From the NCBI RefSeq assembly GCF_031143425.1, contig NC_090447.1, positions 132,079,106 to 132,143,105 on the forward strand: DNA of 64,000 nt, written 5' to 3'. Within the stretch, counting starts at the first letter, position 1, and each line of letters begins with the position of its first letter. Shown in pieces: positions 1 to 12,628 of the stretch. The notes under the pieces were generated by a model. That model was not told where the DNA came from. It was given only the letters and a program-made list of their open reading frames with translations, and ran no database searches. Both the position numbers and the translations under genes were made by a program. This DNA comes from Pleurodeles waltl (lineage: Eukaryota > Chordata > Amphibia > Caudata > Salamandridae).

Positions 1-180
1 CGTGTCTCGGGCCATTTATACTGACGTGAAGGAGGGCACCTCATTGGATACTCGTTACCATGGCGGCGGGCTCATGGAACTTGTAGTTTTTCTGTTCATG
101 TTTTGTTTAACTTTGAACTTGCTGTTGAATAAAGAGTGAAGAAAGATTTGCATAATCCTCGCCTCCGTGTCCTTAATAGA
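1..180 (+). repeat. possible 3' end of an LTR-like repeat
   Basis: The stretch holds an AATAAA signal at 128-133, followed by about 40 bases ending in a CT-rich run. That resembles the R-U5 part of an LTR cut by the window edge. No partner LTR, primer-binding site or coding sequence was found nearby, so this is a weak resemblance only. Confidence 0.2.
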
Positions 181-934
181 ATTGAAACTTTCCTTCACGA
201 TAGCTAGGAAATTTCGTATTATCAGGCATCATGTCATCCCACAAAAGGGCAACAGAATAATTGTTTTCACTTTCTGTCGGCAGCGTTCCCCAGAGTAATT
301 TTACGTCCAGTCAGTGGTACTGGAGGAAAAGCTCACATTATCCGTCTTCAGAAAGTGGTCTTTTCTTCTTTATATTTATTCACCCCCACTTTTTGAGGAT
401 CCAATGTCATTTACTAATATTTTCACTTTAAATATCTATTTTGGGAAATCAGTACCCCAAAGAAAGGAGACGAGTCTTTATCGTTCACGGTGTCTTGATC
501 CTCCAACTCCCACAATGCATCACCAGCATCGGGCCAGTTATCATGAAGCTGATCTTGTCTCCCGCGCTTGCTCCAAACCTTCACACAGTGAAACCTTCGT
601 GTGCCATCAATGCTCGCTCATCATTCACAACTTTAGGTATGATCCTTTTCTTATTACTCGTTACTACAGTGCATATGTAAAACGAAGCAGAGCAGAGTTT
701 TCTTTGTCTCCATTTATCATATTACCAGCAAAGAAAAAACTCCTGCTCTCCCTCGAGGGCTCGGCAAATGTAGTCCGGTCACTGCACTAATTATTTCACA
801 AACAAGTCACTTCATAACAGATGGGAACCAGGTTTCCCCAACGTCTCAGCACATGAATGGCGCCGGCACCGCCAGCCATAGAGTTGTGTGCAACACTGGT
901 GTATTTAAATCATGTGACCACCCACCATATATAT
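181..934. other. no recognisable feature
   Basis: The 158-codon open frame at 314-790 has no domain, no plausible composition and no splice context, and I read it as chance. Nothing else stands out. Confidence 0.5.
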
Positions 935-1240
935 TTATTCACTAAAAAAATGTTAAAGGGACATTATAGTTAGGAAATAGAATTTAAAAAACCTTAACCT
1001 TGCACTTAAAAAAATAAAAGTTATAGGAATGTTATAGTTGGGTTCTGGATTTACTTGCACAAAACAAGAGAAATTTAGCAGGTATAGTTACAGACGTTTC
1101 AAGTAACTATAACTCGCAGCATAAGGTTACCTTTGTTTTTTCAGGTGAATTTCTAAGGTTTTTTTTAATTCTATTTCCTAATTATAACTTCCCTATAAAT
1201 TTTGGTTTGTTCAGTGAATTTATACATTTTTTTAACATGA
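935..1240. repeat. AT-rich inverted-repeat element (MITE-like)
   Basis: The left arm (about 938-1000: TTCACT, a long A run, GGGACATTATAGTTAGG, then AAATAGAATTT and AAAACCTT) is mirrored as its reverse complement at about 1155-1218. About 150 bases separate the arms. This is the layout of a short non-autonomous DNA transposon with long terminal inverted repeats. No target duplication could be fixed and the superfamily is unknown. Confidence 0.6.
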
Positions 1241-1849
1241 AGTCATTTTCATTACTTTCTGTTAAGTTAACCACTGCCATGCATAGCCATTGGCCGGGCC
1301 CCGTGGCCAACCCGCTGTAACCACTGAACCCTACACTGCACATGACCTTTCACTGCAATTGCAACTGTTGGCCTGTCTCTCTGGGTGTGAGAATAGGTGT
1401 GAGAGGGTGTCTCTGGGTTTGAGAGTGGCTGTTACAGTGTGTGCCTATGTGCGAGACTGGGTGTGAAAGGGTCTATGTGGGTGTGAGAGTGGGTGTGAGA
1501 GTGTGTGATTGCGCTCCAATATATGAAAGATGCATTCGCCTCCACCAAGGACTTCAGATCATTTTTCAATATGGAACACACTTGTTTTGCCTTATCAAAG
1601 CCCAGGAGTTAGGATCATTTTTCTTTTTCAGAAGTGGAGCTTTAACTGGGGCACCTGCTACTTTTACATTTGTGAGTGCTTCCTGTTGAGGTTAAATTTC
1701 TGTGAAATGAGCATCATGACCAGAACTGAAGCTTTCCTCCTCATTTATCCAGCAAGAGTCCACAGTTTTGGACAAAATGTCTAGCCAAATGGAGCACTTT
1801 CTCCAGGTTATTCAGTAAGTGCTACCTCATTGGCTGAATGTTCACTGTG
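1241..1849. other. no gene; GT-rich low-complexity patch
   Basis: At 1381-1510 there is a degenerate run of GTGTGAGAGTGGGTGT-like units, which explains the short open frames across it. Nothing else is recognisable. Confidence 0.5.
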
Positions 1850-2190
1850 GGGCAGGGGGGTCGGACATCCCACTTCCCCTGACTGATTTCCATCCCGGGG
1901 ACCCCATCCCCGTGGGGCCTACTACAATTTGATGAGGGAGCTGCACAGTCCACCTCCCTGGGCAGATATCAGCCCTGTGGACCCCATCCCCGGGGACCTT
2001 CAATAAATGGAGGAGGGTGACCATGTGGCTCTACTCCCCCCAGCTGATTTCAGCCCCAGGGACCTCATCCTCTGCACCCGGCCTTAATATGCATTTTATT
2101 TCTGGGGGGAGGTCCCTCCCCCAGCTGATTCGGGCCGAGGGGCCCCATCCTCCAGAGCCTGGCCATCTCTCCTGGGTGCCCTCCTGGGTA
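1850..2190. repeat. diverged tandem repeat, about 76-84 bp period
   Basis: A shared core of the type CTGATTTCAGCCCCGGGGACC followed by CCATCC recurs near 1885, 1963, 2041 and 2125. The spacing is about 76-84 bases and the copies differ at many positions. The array is GC-rich against AT-rich surroundings. It reads as a short stretch of an old satellite-like repeat and has no coding signal. Confidence 0.55.
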
Positions 2191-2386
2191 CCCAGTATGC
2201 AATGAGACTGTGGGGTGACCATGAAGGCCCCCATGGTCCCTGCCTCCTGCGTGAGCCAACATTGCTGTCACAAACAGGGCACTGCTATATATGCAGCTCC
2301 ATGTCTGCGAGAGCAATAGTTTCCTTTGGTTCCCTACCTGCATCTCTGTAGGCCGTTTAACAGTTCTTGCTTGCTGAAAACAGAGT

Positions 2387-2470
2387 GTTTGTTGTGACTT
2401 GGAGGGAGCTGCCAAAGCTCCCACCAAGTCACAGCAAACACCTATGTCCCGGGGTAGGCACCCCGGGACA
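2387..2470. repeat. two adjacent hairpins
   Basis: The arm at 2387-2402 is mirrored at 2424-2439 (GTTTGTTGTGACTTGG against CCAAGTCACAGCAAAC, two mismatches), with a nested GGGAGCT/AGCTCCC stem inside. Directly after it, TGTCCCGGGGT (2445-2455) pairs perfectly with ACCCCGGGACA (2460-2470). The style matches the hairpin chain at 12,629-13,236, which suggests a related but degraded element. Confidence 0.5.
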
Positions 2471-2655
2471 TAACAAGAGTGGCCTTTGGGGTGTGCAGGC
2501 ATCCAGGGCCAAGTATGACTCCACGAGTGGGGCCACTCAGCCCCCTCCCACCTTTGACTTTAGCCCAGGGGAGATGTTGGTCCACAGGGCCAAGGGCCTG
2601 CAACAGACCCACTATCTTCTTTTTTTCAGCCCCCGGGAGGTGGCGGTCCCGGGAA

Positions 2656-2670
2656 AATAAATAAATAAAC

Positions 2671-2730
<60 letters not shown>

Positions 2731-2732
2731 CA
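2656..2732. repeat. compound microsatellite (AAAT)n(AT)n(AC)n
   Basis: A short AAAT run leads into about 12 AT dinucleotides and then about 20 AC dinucleotides with one interruption. It is a simple-sequence repeat with no gene. Confidence 0.95.
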
Positions 2733-3149
2733 GGAACTTCAGGGTGTAAAGGGTCTTCATTACTCCAGACATTCTCACTGATGCATTTTGACCTAATGGG
2801 TATTTGTCATGGTTGGTGCACCTTTCATCAGTTTTAGTTTATATAATACAAATCCAAGTTGCCTACAATGAGACAATATGGGATACGTAGTTCACATCAA
2901 TCATAGTTAAAATAAACATTAGAATTAAAAACATTATTTGAAAAATGTGATTTGTGTGTGCCAGGGTCACACAATTTATCTCATTCCAAAAAGTTATGCG
3001 TATAATATTATTTTGAATCCGCAGCTATGACTCTACTTATATCCGTCTAATATGACCATGATGTGCTAAAACGATTATGGGAGGCAGTGGCTGTAAGGAA
3101 ACAAGTTGTGATACTGATCATATGAACCAATTATCACTGTCACTGGGGT
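2733..3149. other. no recognisable feature
   Basis: AT-rich sequence without a supported open frame or repeat. It may be the 3' tail of the Penelope-like element that lies to the right on the minus strand. Confidence 0.4.
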
Positions 3150-6100
3150 TTGCTCACTGGTGCTGTGGAATATTGATAAGATGTTAAGCCATGTATGTCC
3201 AGTAGATTTGTATTGTACCCTCATTGTGCCATGGTGTATTAACTGCTTATGTGCTAATTTGTCTCACATTCATTTAGTTCATCCTTGTATAACCAATAGT
3301 CTCACTAATGTTAACATAGGGGTACTATGGTCTAGTAGTATGGTGTACCACCTTCTTTGCATACTACACCCATGTCTTGCACACCGGGTGCGCCGGTGTG
3401 ATGGTTAAATATATGTCAATCTATGTCTAGTACAATTAAATCATCCTTTGTAGGAGCAAATTTTATCACCCAATTGTATCTGACAATATGCTTTACCCAA
3501 AAGAGGCACCCAGTAATTGTATATGAGTATAGTCCTCTAAGCACCATACAATGGAATATCAGTATCAATATTGTTTATAAATGCACCAAAAGTTCCTCAT
3601 AGTTATTAAGTCCCAAAGGTTCTTTGGATCTCAGCTAGATAGTGTATTTGGATTCCAATCAACGCAGAGTTAATGTGCAATTGTCACCCCACTCATGAAT
3701 GGGTACTAGGCCAATGCCATAGTATCCTAGTGTTTGTCAATTGTTATCCTGACACTGGCCCAAATGTTTAGCAACAGTCAAGTGCTTATTCTTTACTGCA
3801 TGAATATGTTCAAGTATTCTTCTTTTATGCATGCAGGCCATGCTCCCTATGTATTTTAAACCGCACATGCATTACATATACAACATGTTGGGAATTGCAA
3901 GTGATCCTGTGTCTTATTTGGATGGGTAGTCTGTGTCAGTCTAGAACACTTTGTTTATAACAATTCTACAAACTTTGCAGGAGTTTTATTTTTTTAACCA
4001 GGTTGGGAATCGTCCATCCATGTTCTGGTCATTTGGTCAGTGAAGGGGCTTCTCACCATTTTATTCTTTAGTGATGATGCATTTCTAATGATGACCTGAG
4101 GTTTGTGCCCAAACTGTGCTGATAGCTAGGTTTTTGGCAATCAGATTGCAATGCTTATCGAATATATTGTTGATCTTTTTGTTTTCTTTTCTGTATGCTA
4201 AGATTAGTCTTACTAGTGTAGGATTGTTGTAATCTTCCATTAGTTTTTTTTGGGCATTAAAGTTTTCAGGCACGTCATGTTGATTGTAGGCTCTTTATTG
4301 GAGTCTATTGGCAATCTCTTTATATTTGACTTGTGCATCCAGATCATTGGAACTGTTTCACCTAATCTCTATGAGTTTGCAATATGGTATGCTTCTGAAT
4401 ATTGGTTTAGTATGAAAACTTGTTGCATATAAGATGCTGTTAATTTTAGTCTCTTTCCTAAATAACTTTGTTTCAATCTTGTCATCTTGCACATAAACCA
4501 ATATTTCTGGGAAACTGACATACGTACTGCTTACTGACCATGTAAATTGTAAACCAAGATTGTTGCTGTTCAGATTGTCAAAATATTTCATGAAATCACA
4601 TTTAGTGCCATTTGATATAAAAACAAGTTATTGATATACCCAAGCCAAAAAAAGTGATTTTGTACAGTGCTGCTGGATTGTCTGGCCTTCACGCATATTC
4701 CTTTTCCCACCATCCCATTCGTGTAATTTGGTTAAAAGGAAATGCCCAAGGTTGTGCCACATAACTAATGGTATATCTCATGATTAAAAAGTAATACATT
4801 GTTTGTGAGGTATATTTCAATCATAGTGAGAAGCATTTTTGTGTGCTGCCATTCTTCGAAGCTCCTTTGTTTAAGGAAATGGTTGAATGCATTCAATCCC
4901 ACCTCGTGTCTAAACGAGGTATACAGAGCTACCACATCTCTAACTATCAGTAAGTAGTTGCTGTCCCATATGATATCATTAAGATTCTTAAGAAATCTTC
5001 TGTGTCCTTAATATATGAGCACAATGGTTGAACTATTGGTGCCAGGAATTAATCAACATGTGTAGATACATTTTCATATAAGGTGTAACATGCCGATACT
5101 ACTGACATACCAGTGGGGTTAAACAAGGTGTTATGAATCTTTGGTAAGAAGTAAGTAGTTGGTATTTCAGGATCTTCATTCATCATGAATTTGTTTTCAT
5201 CACCATCAATTAGGGAGTCATCCAGCCATCACTTTAATTTTTCATTCAGCTCCACGGTCATTGTATTGATGGGGTTTTTGGATAGTTTGTTGTAGTTAGT
5301 CCTGTTTGGTAATTCTCTCATGGCCTCTGAGATATATTCCTTTTTATATTGGATGACGATGTTACCCACCTTGCCCACTAGTTTTTTTGATGATTGAATC
5401 ATTGTTCATGAGGTCTTTTAGTGCTGAACAGTCCTTTTGAGACATGTTTTCTTGCTTTTTCAGGTGTCTTATGCTCATTAACTTTTCAATATCTGCAATA
5501 ACAGCCTCTGAAAACAAATACATTTTATTACTTGATGATAATGAAGGGCAATACCTGTGTTTACTTTTTAATTGGCTCCTTTTATGTTTGTATGTATTAA
5601 TATCTAGCTCCCCCAAAATGTTTTATAACAGGTATTTGTTTTATGAGTAAACCTCACACATTCTATGTAGAGCAGATGCTGTTACTGGGTATTTTTGGTT
5701 TGGTCGCAAGTATTTTTGCCAATTCGATTTTCCTTATGGATTTGTATATATCAGTTATAGTTTCTGTGTAATCAAAATGTCATTCATGAGAGAAAGAGAG
5801 GTCTTTGTTGAGTTCCTTTTGTTCATCCCTTGTGAGAATGTAACTTGATAAATTGACCACCAGGTTGGAGTCTGCACTTGTCACTTCTTCTTGAGATTGC
5901 ACAGCAGGTACTGCTTTCTCTGGCTTTGCTCTACTTGTTTTTTGGTTCTCTTGGATTGGCTTCTCCACTGCCTCTGGTCTAAGTATAGCAAGTTTAGCTC
6001 CTCTGAAAAAGTCAACCTTATCATAGGATTGATTGCACTTGAGCCTTCTCCTTCACTCAGATCAATATCAGATTCACTGTTAATGTCATGTATAACACCC

Positions 6101-6150
6101 GAGCTCGTAGCAAAGTTCTGATGCTGATCACATTTCAAAGCGTAAAATCT
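3150..6150 (-). pseudogene. Penelope-like retroelement (Neptune-like), decayed
   Basis: Read on the minus strand, pieces of one retroelement open reading frame appear in order across several frames. The N-terminal part is at 6138-5780. A motif like the KPADKGG block of Penelope reverse transcriptases is at about 5380-5360, preceded by ALKDLMNNDSIIKK. The segment IPTTYFLPKIHNTLFNPTGM is at about 5185-5125. A segment ending in LHATS/FH-type blocks (YATSFHTKPIFRSIPY) is at about 4420-4370. A possible GIY-YIG-like start (CNSQHVVYVMHV) is at about 3885-3850. Penelope-like elements encode a telomerase-related reverse transcriptase and often a GIY-YIG endonuclease. Many stops and frameshifts show it is dead. 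Coordinates of both ends are approximate. Confidence 0.75.
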
Positions 6151-7941
6151 AGCAAAAGTACATATTCATCCATAAATGTAAACAATTTCATCTTTCACAA
6201 ACTTCTTTCTCTTATGTGCTTGTACTTCTTCATATTTAACAAGGCATGTTTCCATCTCTTTTCTCATTTTGATTGCCTCTTCTTTATTTTGGTTGGACAT
6301 GATTCTCTCCTCCATCTCTTTACTAATTTTATGTAAATCCTCCATATCAGTTTTTGCATGTTTAATCAGACTTTATTGTCATATCAAAAGGACACTGCAT
6401 GTTATTTTCATCCCATTCCTGGAGCATTTCTGGTCTAGTGCCAGGATGCATAGGCATAGTGAAAATTCTTAGGCAATCTGGGTACTCTGTTTACTTCAAT
6501 GTATTTTTCTAAGGCAATTATTTCCCAAGAATGTTGATCTCTATTTTGTACACACATTCTACTTGAATAAACAATTGTTGTAAAGGTGCCTCTGTTTTTG
6601 TTTCATTGCCTTTTTCTTTGCCATTATCTGTAGATTCCTTGGATTAGAACAATGTTGCTGCTTTGTTGGTCCATTTTACTTTTCTGGACTCCATGTGTGG
6701 ATAAGTGGTATGTGTGCCTGTTAAATATACAAGTCATTTTACAAAAGATATCAATGTAATAGTTATTGGATACAACAAGAAGTATGGCCCTAGTTGAGAA
6801 GAGACCATGGAAGTAGTTTGCAGGGTCCACAGTTTATAGGTTAGGTAAAAGTAGATTATGTTAGCTAATTTTTTTATCAACACCCTCAGCACTTATTATA
6901 CTGGTGATGGCTCCCAATTAAATTTAGATCCCCTCAAATTGCTGGCCTTCTATATATAGGTCTGCAGCCTGCTCCGCCAGTGTGTCACAAAAAACTGATG
7001 CGGTGGAAGCTGCATGAGAATATGCCTCATTGACTGAAGCAACACATCATGCATGCACACCTGAACCCTATACAACCTGATGGAGATGATGCAGGACACC
7101 TTACTCCATGAGGCCACTGTGTCTTACATGGACCCATGCACACAAATCTGCACTGTAAAGGAAACAAGTGGCATGTGCTTGTCAGAGGAGAAACAGCTCA
7201 CCTGAGAGGAAGGTCAAGTGTGGGGCATGTGAAGTATCAACACATAGGAACATGCTAAGATCCATGTGTATATTAACTGGCACGAGAATAAATAGCACAC
7301 AGCTGTCTTGATGTGTGGAGAGACCACACACGTGTCAGTTGCCATGGTAGATACCACCAGAATTCACATCATGTACTAAAGCTGACTGGGTTAGTGTTAA
7401 TGCAAGTGATGCACACCAGAGGACCATGTCTGTTGAATCTAAAGCTGATGTGTGGCTTTAGCGGCCCCATGGTTGTGTGGTGCATTATAAGTGCTGGCTG
7501 AGTAGGCTGAACTGCCACTGTGTCTGAATGGGGAGACATTGCATAGCAAGGAGGTAGGATGGAGATATGTTCTGCAAGGTAGCCTAACTAATACACATGC
7601 ACAGCTGTGTCTGACAGTTTCACACTTGCGTTGCAGCTGGGAAGGGATGACAGAGAGGAAAAGGGGTACAACCTCCTATCTGTGATGTGATTCTGGATTA
7701 AGATTCAGCATGTGACAGGGGAGTCTGAAGGGAAATTGTCTCACCATGCCAAATATGTCTTAGTAGGAGGATGTGCAATAGGGATCGATCAAGGGACATG
7801 AAAACCTAGTCTATCACCGCAAAGGGCAGGAGTCAGCGATGGTCGGAGACTGAAGTGGATCTGCCTGTTTATGTTGCTATCCTGCGTAGATACGTCACCA
7901 ATTTTAGCAGTGCTGCCATGTGGGGTACGGCTTGACACCGA
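6151..7941. other. no recognisable feature
   Basis: Only short chance-level open frames are present on either strand. I saw no repeat, splice pattern or domain, although part of it may be the 5' region of the Penelope-like element. Confidence 0.4.
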
Positions 7942-8075
7942 GGCCCATATTTAAACTTTTTTAGCGCCGCATTTGCGTCATTTTTTGGTGCAAAATCGGC
8001 GCAATTGTAAGTTTGCGCCATTTGTGCGTCAAAAAGAGGCGCAAATGCGGCACAATTTTTTTTAAAATAGGGGCC
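7942..8075. repeat. 134-bp palindromic MITE
   Basis: The left half starts GGCCCATATTTAAAC and contains GCGCCGCATTTGCGTC. The right half ends AAATAGGGGCC and contains GGCGCAAATGCGGC. The two halves are reverse complements over most of their length, with a short spacer. This is a small snap-back non-autonomous DNA transposon. A target duplication is not clear. Confidence 0.7.
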
Positions 8076-10227
8076 ATAGCCCTCTAAAACAGCCAGCCAT
8101 GTCAGTACATTGTATATGGTCACACATATTGTTGGTGTTGTAGGCACATAAGAGTCAATGTATGATCTGGGTTACATCATTGTGTGGCTTTAAATTGAGT
8201 CACTGGCATAAAATTTGGAGTGACAGAGGAGGCGTGTACATTTACAAATGAGTGGGTCTAAGTCAAAGGATTTGTCGTAGTACGCAGATAACCAACTCTG
8301 GCTATTATCACATTTGAAGAGTGTCAGTGCTAACAACCTACCTAGTGTTATAGGGCCCATGCCCTCAGATATGGTGCACAGTACCCACTGTCCACAATGA
8401 TGAAGCCAAAAGTGTACCCAATCAAAGCAAATAGGTAAACAGAAATAGGAAATACATGATCAATACATGCCCCTACACATTCATGCAGTGTAGCATAGTT
8501 GTTCCGTGTGTAGTGTTGTGCAGAATATGCGTCACAAAATCAACCCTTGATTGATGCAATGTGCATGCAGCACAGCAATGCAGAGTGCCATAGTGTACAG
8601 TGTGAAAGCCAGATAGCACGATCATAAGAAACTAATGACCAGACCCACATCACCTGCACAGGAGCAGTGGGCTAAATACTGCCACAGGGAATGCAGGCAC
8701 CCCGGGTATTAGGTTCAATCTGAACAGTAGTGGTGTCAATATATTAAAACACAATCAGTAAAGGCTTCATGAATAACAGTGTAAATCACCTTGGCAGATG
8801 TGAACCTGACCTCTTCTAATATGTCCAGGTATGGTAGTCCAAGTGACCTGTGTAACTGTGTTGCAATATGTGTCATGACTCAAAAAGTCTGCCTTGTCAC
8901 ACAGTGATTGTATGAAAAATGCAGAGTTACTGCCATCTAGAAGACAACTACAGTGCAACTTGGACGTCATACCTCTGTTACAAGTTGGCATTCAATTATC
9001 ACTCCATAAGGGTTTGTAGGAGCATCATTAACTTTTATTGGTCATAATATGCTCATTTTTTTCTATTGCAACTTTCGGTACCCTTTTCTTGCTTCTCTTT
9101 TCCAGGTTTGGACTCTTGGCTGACCACCATCTCTGTGCCACGTACCTTGGAAGAAGGAAATACTTTAGGTGTTTGGATTGTTTTCTTTCCTTCCATTTAT
9201 TAGTATCTTTGGTTTCAATTATGCCCCATGCATAATTCCTTTGTTATGAGCTTGACTCCTTGGTCTACCATCACCAACGATCTTGTGAGGTTAAGGAGAA
9301 TGAAACGTAAAGAAATGCAACTTCACAACTAAGATTGTTTAGTAGGGAGAACTTGTTATTTGCTAAAGAAGGTGAACATACGAGAATGGAAACCTCATGT
9401 AAAGTTTAGTATGTCAGATATCTCAGGTCCGTTGTAGTTTGTTGAAATAAAAAAAACATACAGACTGCAATATCCAGAAGATCCCTTCCCATCTTCCCAG
9501 CCATGTATTTTCTTTCCGCTGTACCCTCCTACTTCCCTCTGTGTCTTTACCCCTTTGGCGTCCCCAGTGGCGGTTATGCAACTGAGAGAGCCACATCCCT
9601 CCTGGGACGTGGCAGGACTGTTCACATGGGTAGTGCTCCTGTGTTAGCGCGAGTTTGGCCGTCGATGCCTTGTTCTCGCTGGTTCCTCTTTGGGACTTTG
9701 CTTGATGTGGGAATAGTTTCAGGTTCAGCATATTTGCTACTACATGTTTGGAGTCTCTTTGCTCTTTTCCCTTGTACGCTGATTCCTTTCTCTTGTATGC
9801 TAGTTCCTCTCATGCGAACGCCAGTCCCCCTCTCTCATCCCCAGAGACCACCCATTCCTCCTTGACGTCCTCTTTACCGTCCACAGCACCTTTGGGCTAC
9901 ACCCCCTTAAAGGGGTCTTATCTCTCCTCTCCAACTTCTCAGGTATTTTGATTTAATGCTTCTGTCACATTTATGTTGGCATCCTGGGGATAAAATGGGA
10001 AAGTGGGGTTTACAATAATATATTTTTCCCCCAATATGTGCACAGCACAGGATATTGTCCAGTCCCCCTTCTTAGTTAATTTCCCAAATACTTTTTTTCT
10101 GACAATCTCTGTGTAACAGACATCGTATGCATCAATATTGTATCGAAAGTCAAAGCAAGTCAGATTGTCAATTAGATTACTCATGTCAACATCTGACATA
10201 GGACACCATTAACATTTCTCTGTCTCA
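8076..10227. other. no supported gene
   Basis: Open frames of up to 120 codons around 9395-9950 lie on both strands and have no recognisable domain. The minus-strand frame at 9939-10199 likewise matches nothing I know. I see no RNA gene here. Confidence 0.4.
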
Positions 10228-10233
10228 TTGCAG

Positions 10234-10869
10234 AGGATGTACCTACACCTCCTGAGCAGCTGCTTGTCCAGGATAATGATCTGTCTGAGGACGTCAGCCT
10301 GGCTCCTCTTGACCAAGACACCCTCCAGGAAATCCTGGCCTCATTTGGCACACCATTTTCAGTTGCAGGAAGGGCCGACAGCATGGCGGGGTCTGCAGAG
10401 GATCGACCCATAACGCAACAAACACCATCTTCTAGCCCATCCCTAGCACTTGACTCCGAGGACCCCCATTCCAACATCCTGTGGTAGGAATCCAGTGGAA
10501 CATGGCAAATGTGGTGCAGGTGGGGATGGAGACCATGGCGGGGACCCTAGAGGCAGCTTGTAGGTGCCTCAGTCCCAATAAGGACACCTTGGCCACTATG
10601 TGAGGCACCTACACTCCGCTCTGTAGCCTAGAACAGTCCCTGGCTGACATTGCTGGTGCCAAGAGACAGAGGCACAAACTGCCCTGCCAAAGTGCCTTAA
10701 CACGGTTGCCAAACAGCTGGGGGCAATCCACAACATCTTGGAGACCCTGGAGCTGAAGCAGGACACATAGACTGCCACAATGGGTGCCTACCACCGCGAC
10801 ATTGGTGCCGTGCTGGAAAATCAGGTGGCCCTTCTCAGTGCAGTTCTGCCTCACTTGTTGGCACAGTAA
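10234..10869 (+). pseudogene. NAIF1-like Harbinger protein, C-terminal exon remnant
   Basis: A good splice acceptor (TTTCTCTGTCTCATTGCAG, ending at 10,233) opens a frame rich in acidic and Ser/Pro residues. After breaks it resumes as a stretch containing MGAYHRDIGAVLENQ and ends at TAA 10,867-10,869. The GAYH-containing coiled-coil end matches the C-terminal part of the Myb/SANT-like proteins in the two larger Harbinger copies here (GAYHHSQD in each). Internal stops, for example a TAG in the ELKQDT segment, show it is not functional. It is probably from a different Harbinger subfamily. Confidence 0.5.
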
Positions 10870-11270
10870 AATGCTGCTGTGGACTGAGGCTCCACCAGTA
10901 CCTTCAACAGCCTCCTCACATGAAGGACCACATATATCAGAGTAGGAAGATGGGGACTTCACCTCTTTCCAATGTAAAACTTCTCAGTGGCATTTCTCTG
11001 TGCCAACTTGTCAGTTCCTCCTTTGCCCAGTGCTCATGACCATGCCAGTGTGCTCCCCAAATGGTATTGTCCTCAATTTGCTGTCCCACCCATCTCACCC
11101 ATTTGTGGACTGCCAATGTGGACTCTCTTCCAAATTGTCAATCTGTTTATTCTCTTCCTCACCGAAACACTCCTCTTCTCCACATGTCCCATGCAGTGTA
11201 TTTCCCATGGACTCAGTCTTGACATCCAATGGCTCAAAAAAACTTTTGGGGTTGTTGCCATCCCTGTGGC

Positions 11271-11760
11271 CTATAATCGCTCCTCAATGTAGTCCACAAA
11301 CTGCTGTAGTGTTTGCAACAAACATATTGCCATGTCCACTTTGTCTTCCAGGGCTGCCACCTGGCTCTTCAGGTTTGACAGGTCCTTCATCACCAGCTGT
11401 TCAAAACTGGAACCATGTCCAGTGGTTTGGGACTGGGGCTGTGGGTGTCCTGTGGGCTGACTGGTAGATGTACTGGACAATGCGAATGAGGCACCTCCCT
11501 GGACTGCAGCAACATCCTGGCTTGGCACTAAGTGATCATGTGTTGCTTGCCCTGTGGTGTTATGTGCCAAGTGCTGGCTGCCCTCTCCTCAACAAATTGT
11601 TTGGCCATCCTGCGGCATGCCTTGGCTATGTGGTGTATGTGCCTGTAACTTTCCAAACAGATGAGATGGTTCTTCTGCTGCTTTGGGGTCATGCTGTCTA
11701 TTGGAGTGGAATGAAAAATGTATCAGACAAAGCATGACTAGGATCTGAGTCAATCATCAT
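11271..11760 (-). pseudogene. unassigned coiled-coil protein remnant, probably transposon
   Basis: A 99-codon minus-strand frame (11,570-11,271) ends in a clear heptad-like segment (QLVMKDLSNLKSQVAALEDK, then DMAICLLQTLQQF). Just upstream in another frame is a basic, helix-rich stretch (LESYRHIHHIAKACRRMAKQ). The two look like pieces of one protein split by a frameshift. The tail-to-tail position beside the NAIF1-like remnant suggests it belongs to a degraded Harbinger-type element. I do not recognise the family. Confidence 0.35.
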
Positions 11761-12628
11761 AATGCCTCACTTAGTTTCAAACAACACATGTTGCATCTCT
11801 AAAACCCAAACTTCATCTTGAAGTATAAAGTGATGACCATCCATCTAAAAATACATTTACTTCTACAAACTTAACAAGGCCAAAGTACACAAGTGTTGCC
11901 AATGTTTGAAACTACAGTTGCACTGTCTGGCCAAATCTAGGTATAGCCATGTCAATACAGAGCATGCTTAGGAATAATCCTGTTATGTGCACATGGCAAT
12001 GACATGTCCCTAGTAATTGATCATTTGTTTTCCCTCTGCAGGCTTCAATGGGCTTGAGTCCAGGGTCATTAACCTAGGTAAGATGTGCAATGTCTGGCAA
12101 GTACATGTATTGTGACTCAACTTCATGTACCTGATATGGCAAGGACAAAACTCCAGACACATTACTACATAGAATTACTTTATCCCAGGTATGTGAAATA
12201 TAGATGGAGACTGGCTAGCTAACTCATATCAAACAGAGATGTTGGATACATCTCCTATACTGACTAATGTAAGTACCTGGAGGACCATTTCATAGCTCAT
12301 CAGATGCAGTAAAAGTGAAAGCTAATGTCTGTCCCTACATTTCAGATATTAATGTCACCTTGCTGCACATCATCACTCAGCATATCCATGTGATGAGTGT
12401 GTACATGCATAATGTACATCTCATATTCACAAGTATCATGTGATGTAACTAGCAAGTGTTAGCCAAAGTGTAATCCTAGGTGATATTTTTATTGCAAGCT
12501 GTTACAGGTAACACCACCAGAAGGTGGATTGTGTAATGGAGTGTCAGATGACAACGCCGTGCAGACATGCCTTTGGTCAAACACACCATGGGATTTGTGG
12601 TAAGAAGACAACGCAAAGGTATCACTAT
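11761..12628. other. no recognisable feature
   Basis: Moderately AT-rich unique-looking sequence without supported open frames or repeats. Confidence 0.4.

Noticed and set aside
314..790. 158-codon open frame near the window start
   Set aside because: No domain, no coding-like composition, no splice or promoter context. Length is within chance for 64 kb in six frames.
9395..9951. Hydrophobic frame of 120 codons at 9,503-9,865 as a possible membrane protein
   Set aside because: Frames of similar length occur on both strands of the same stretch, and no conserved pattern or gene structure is visible.
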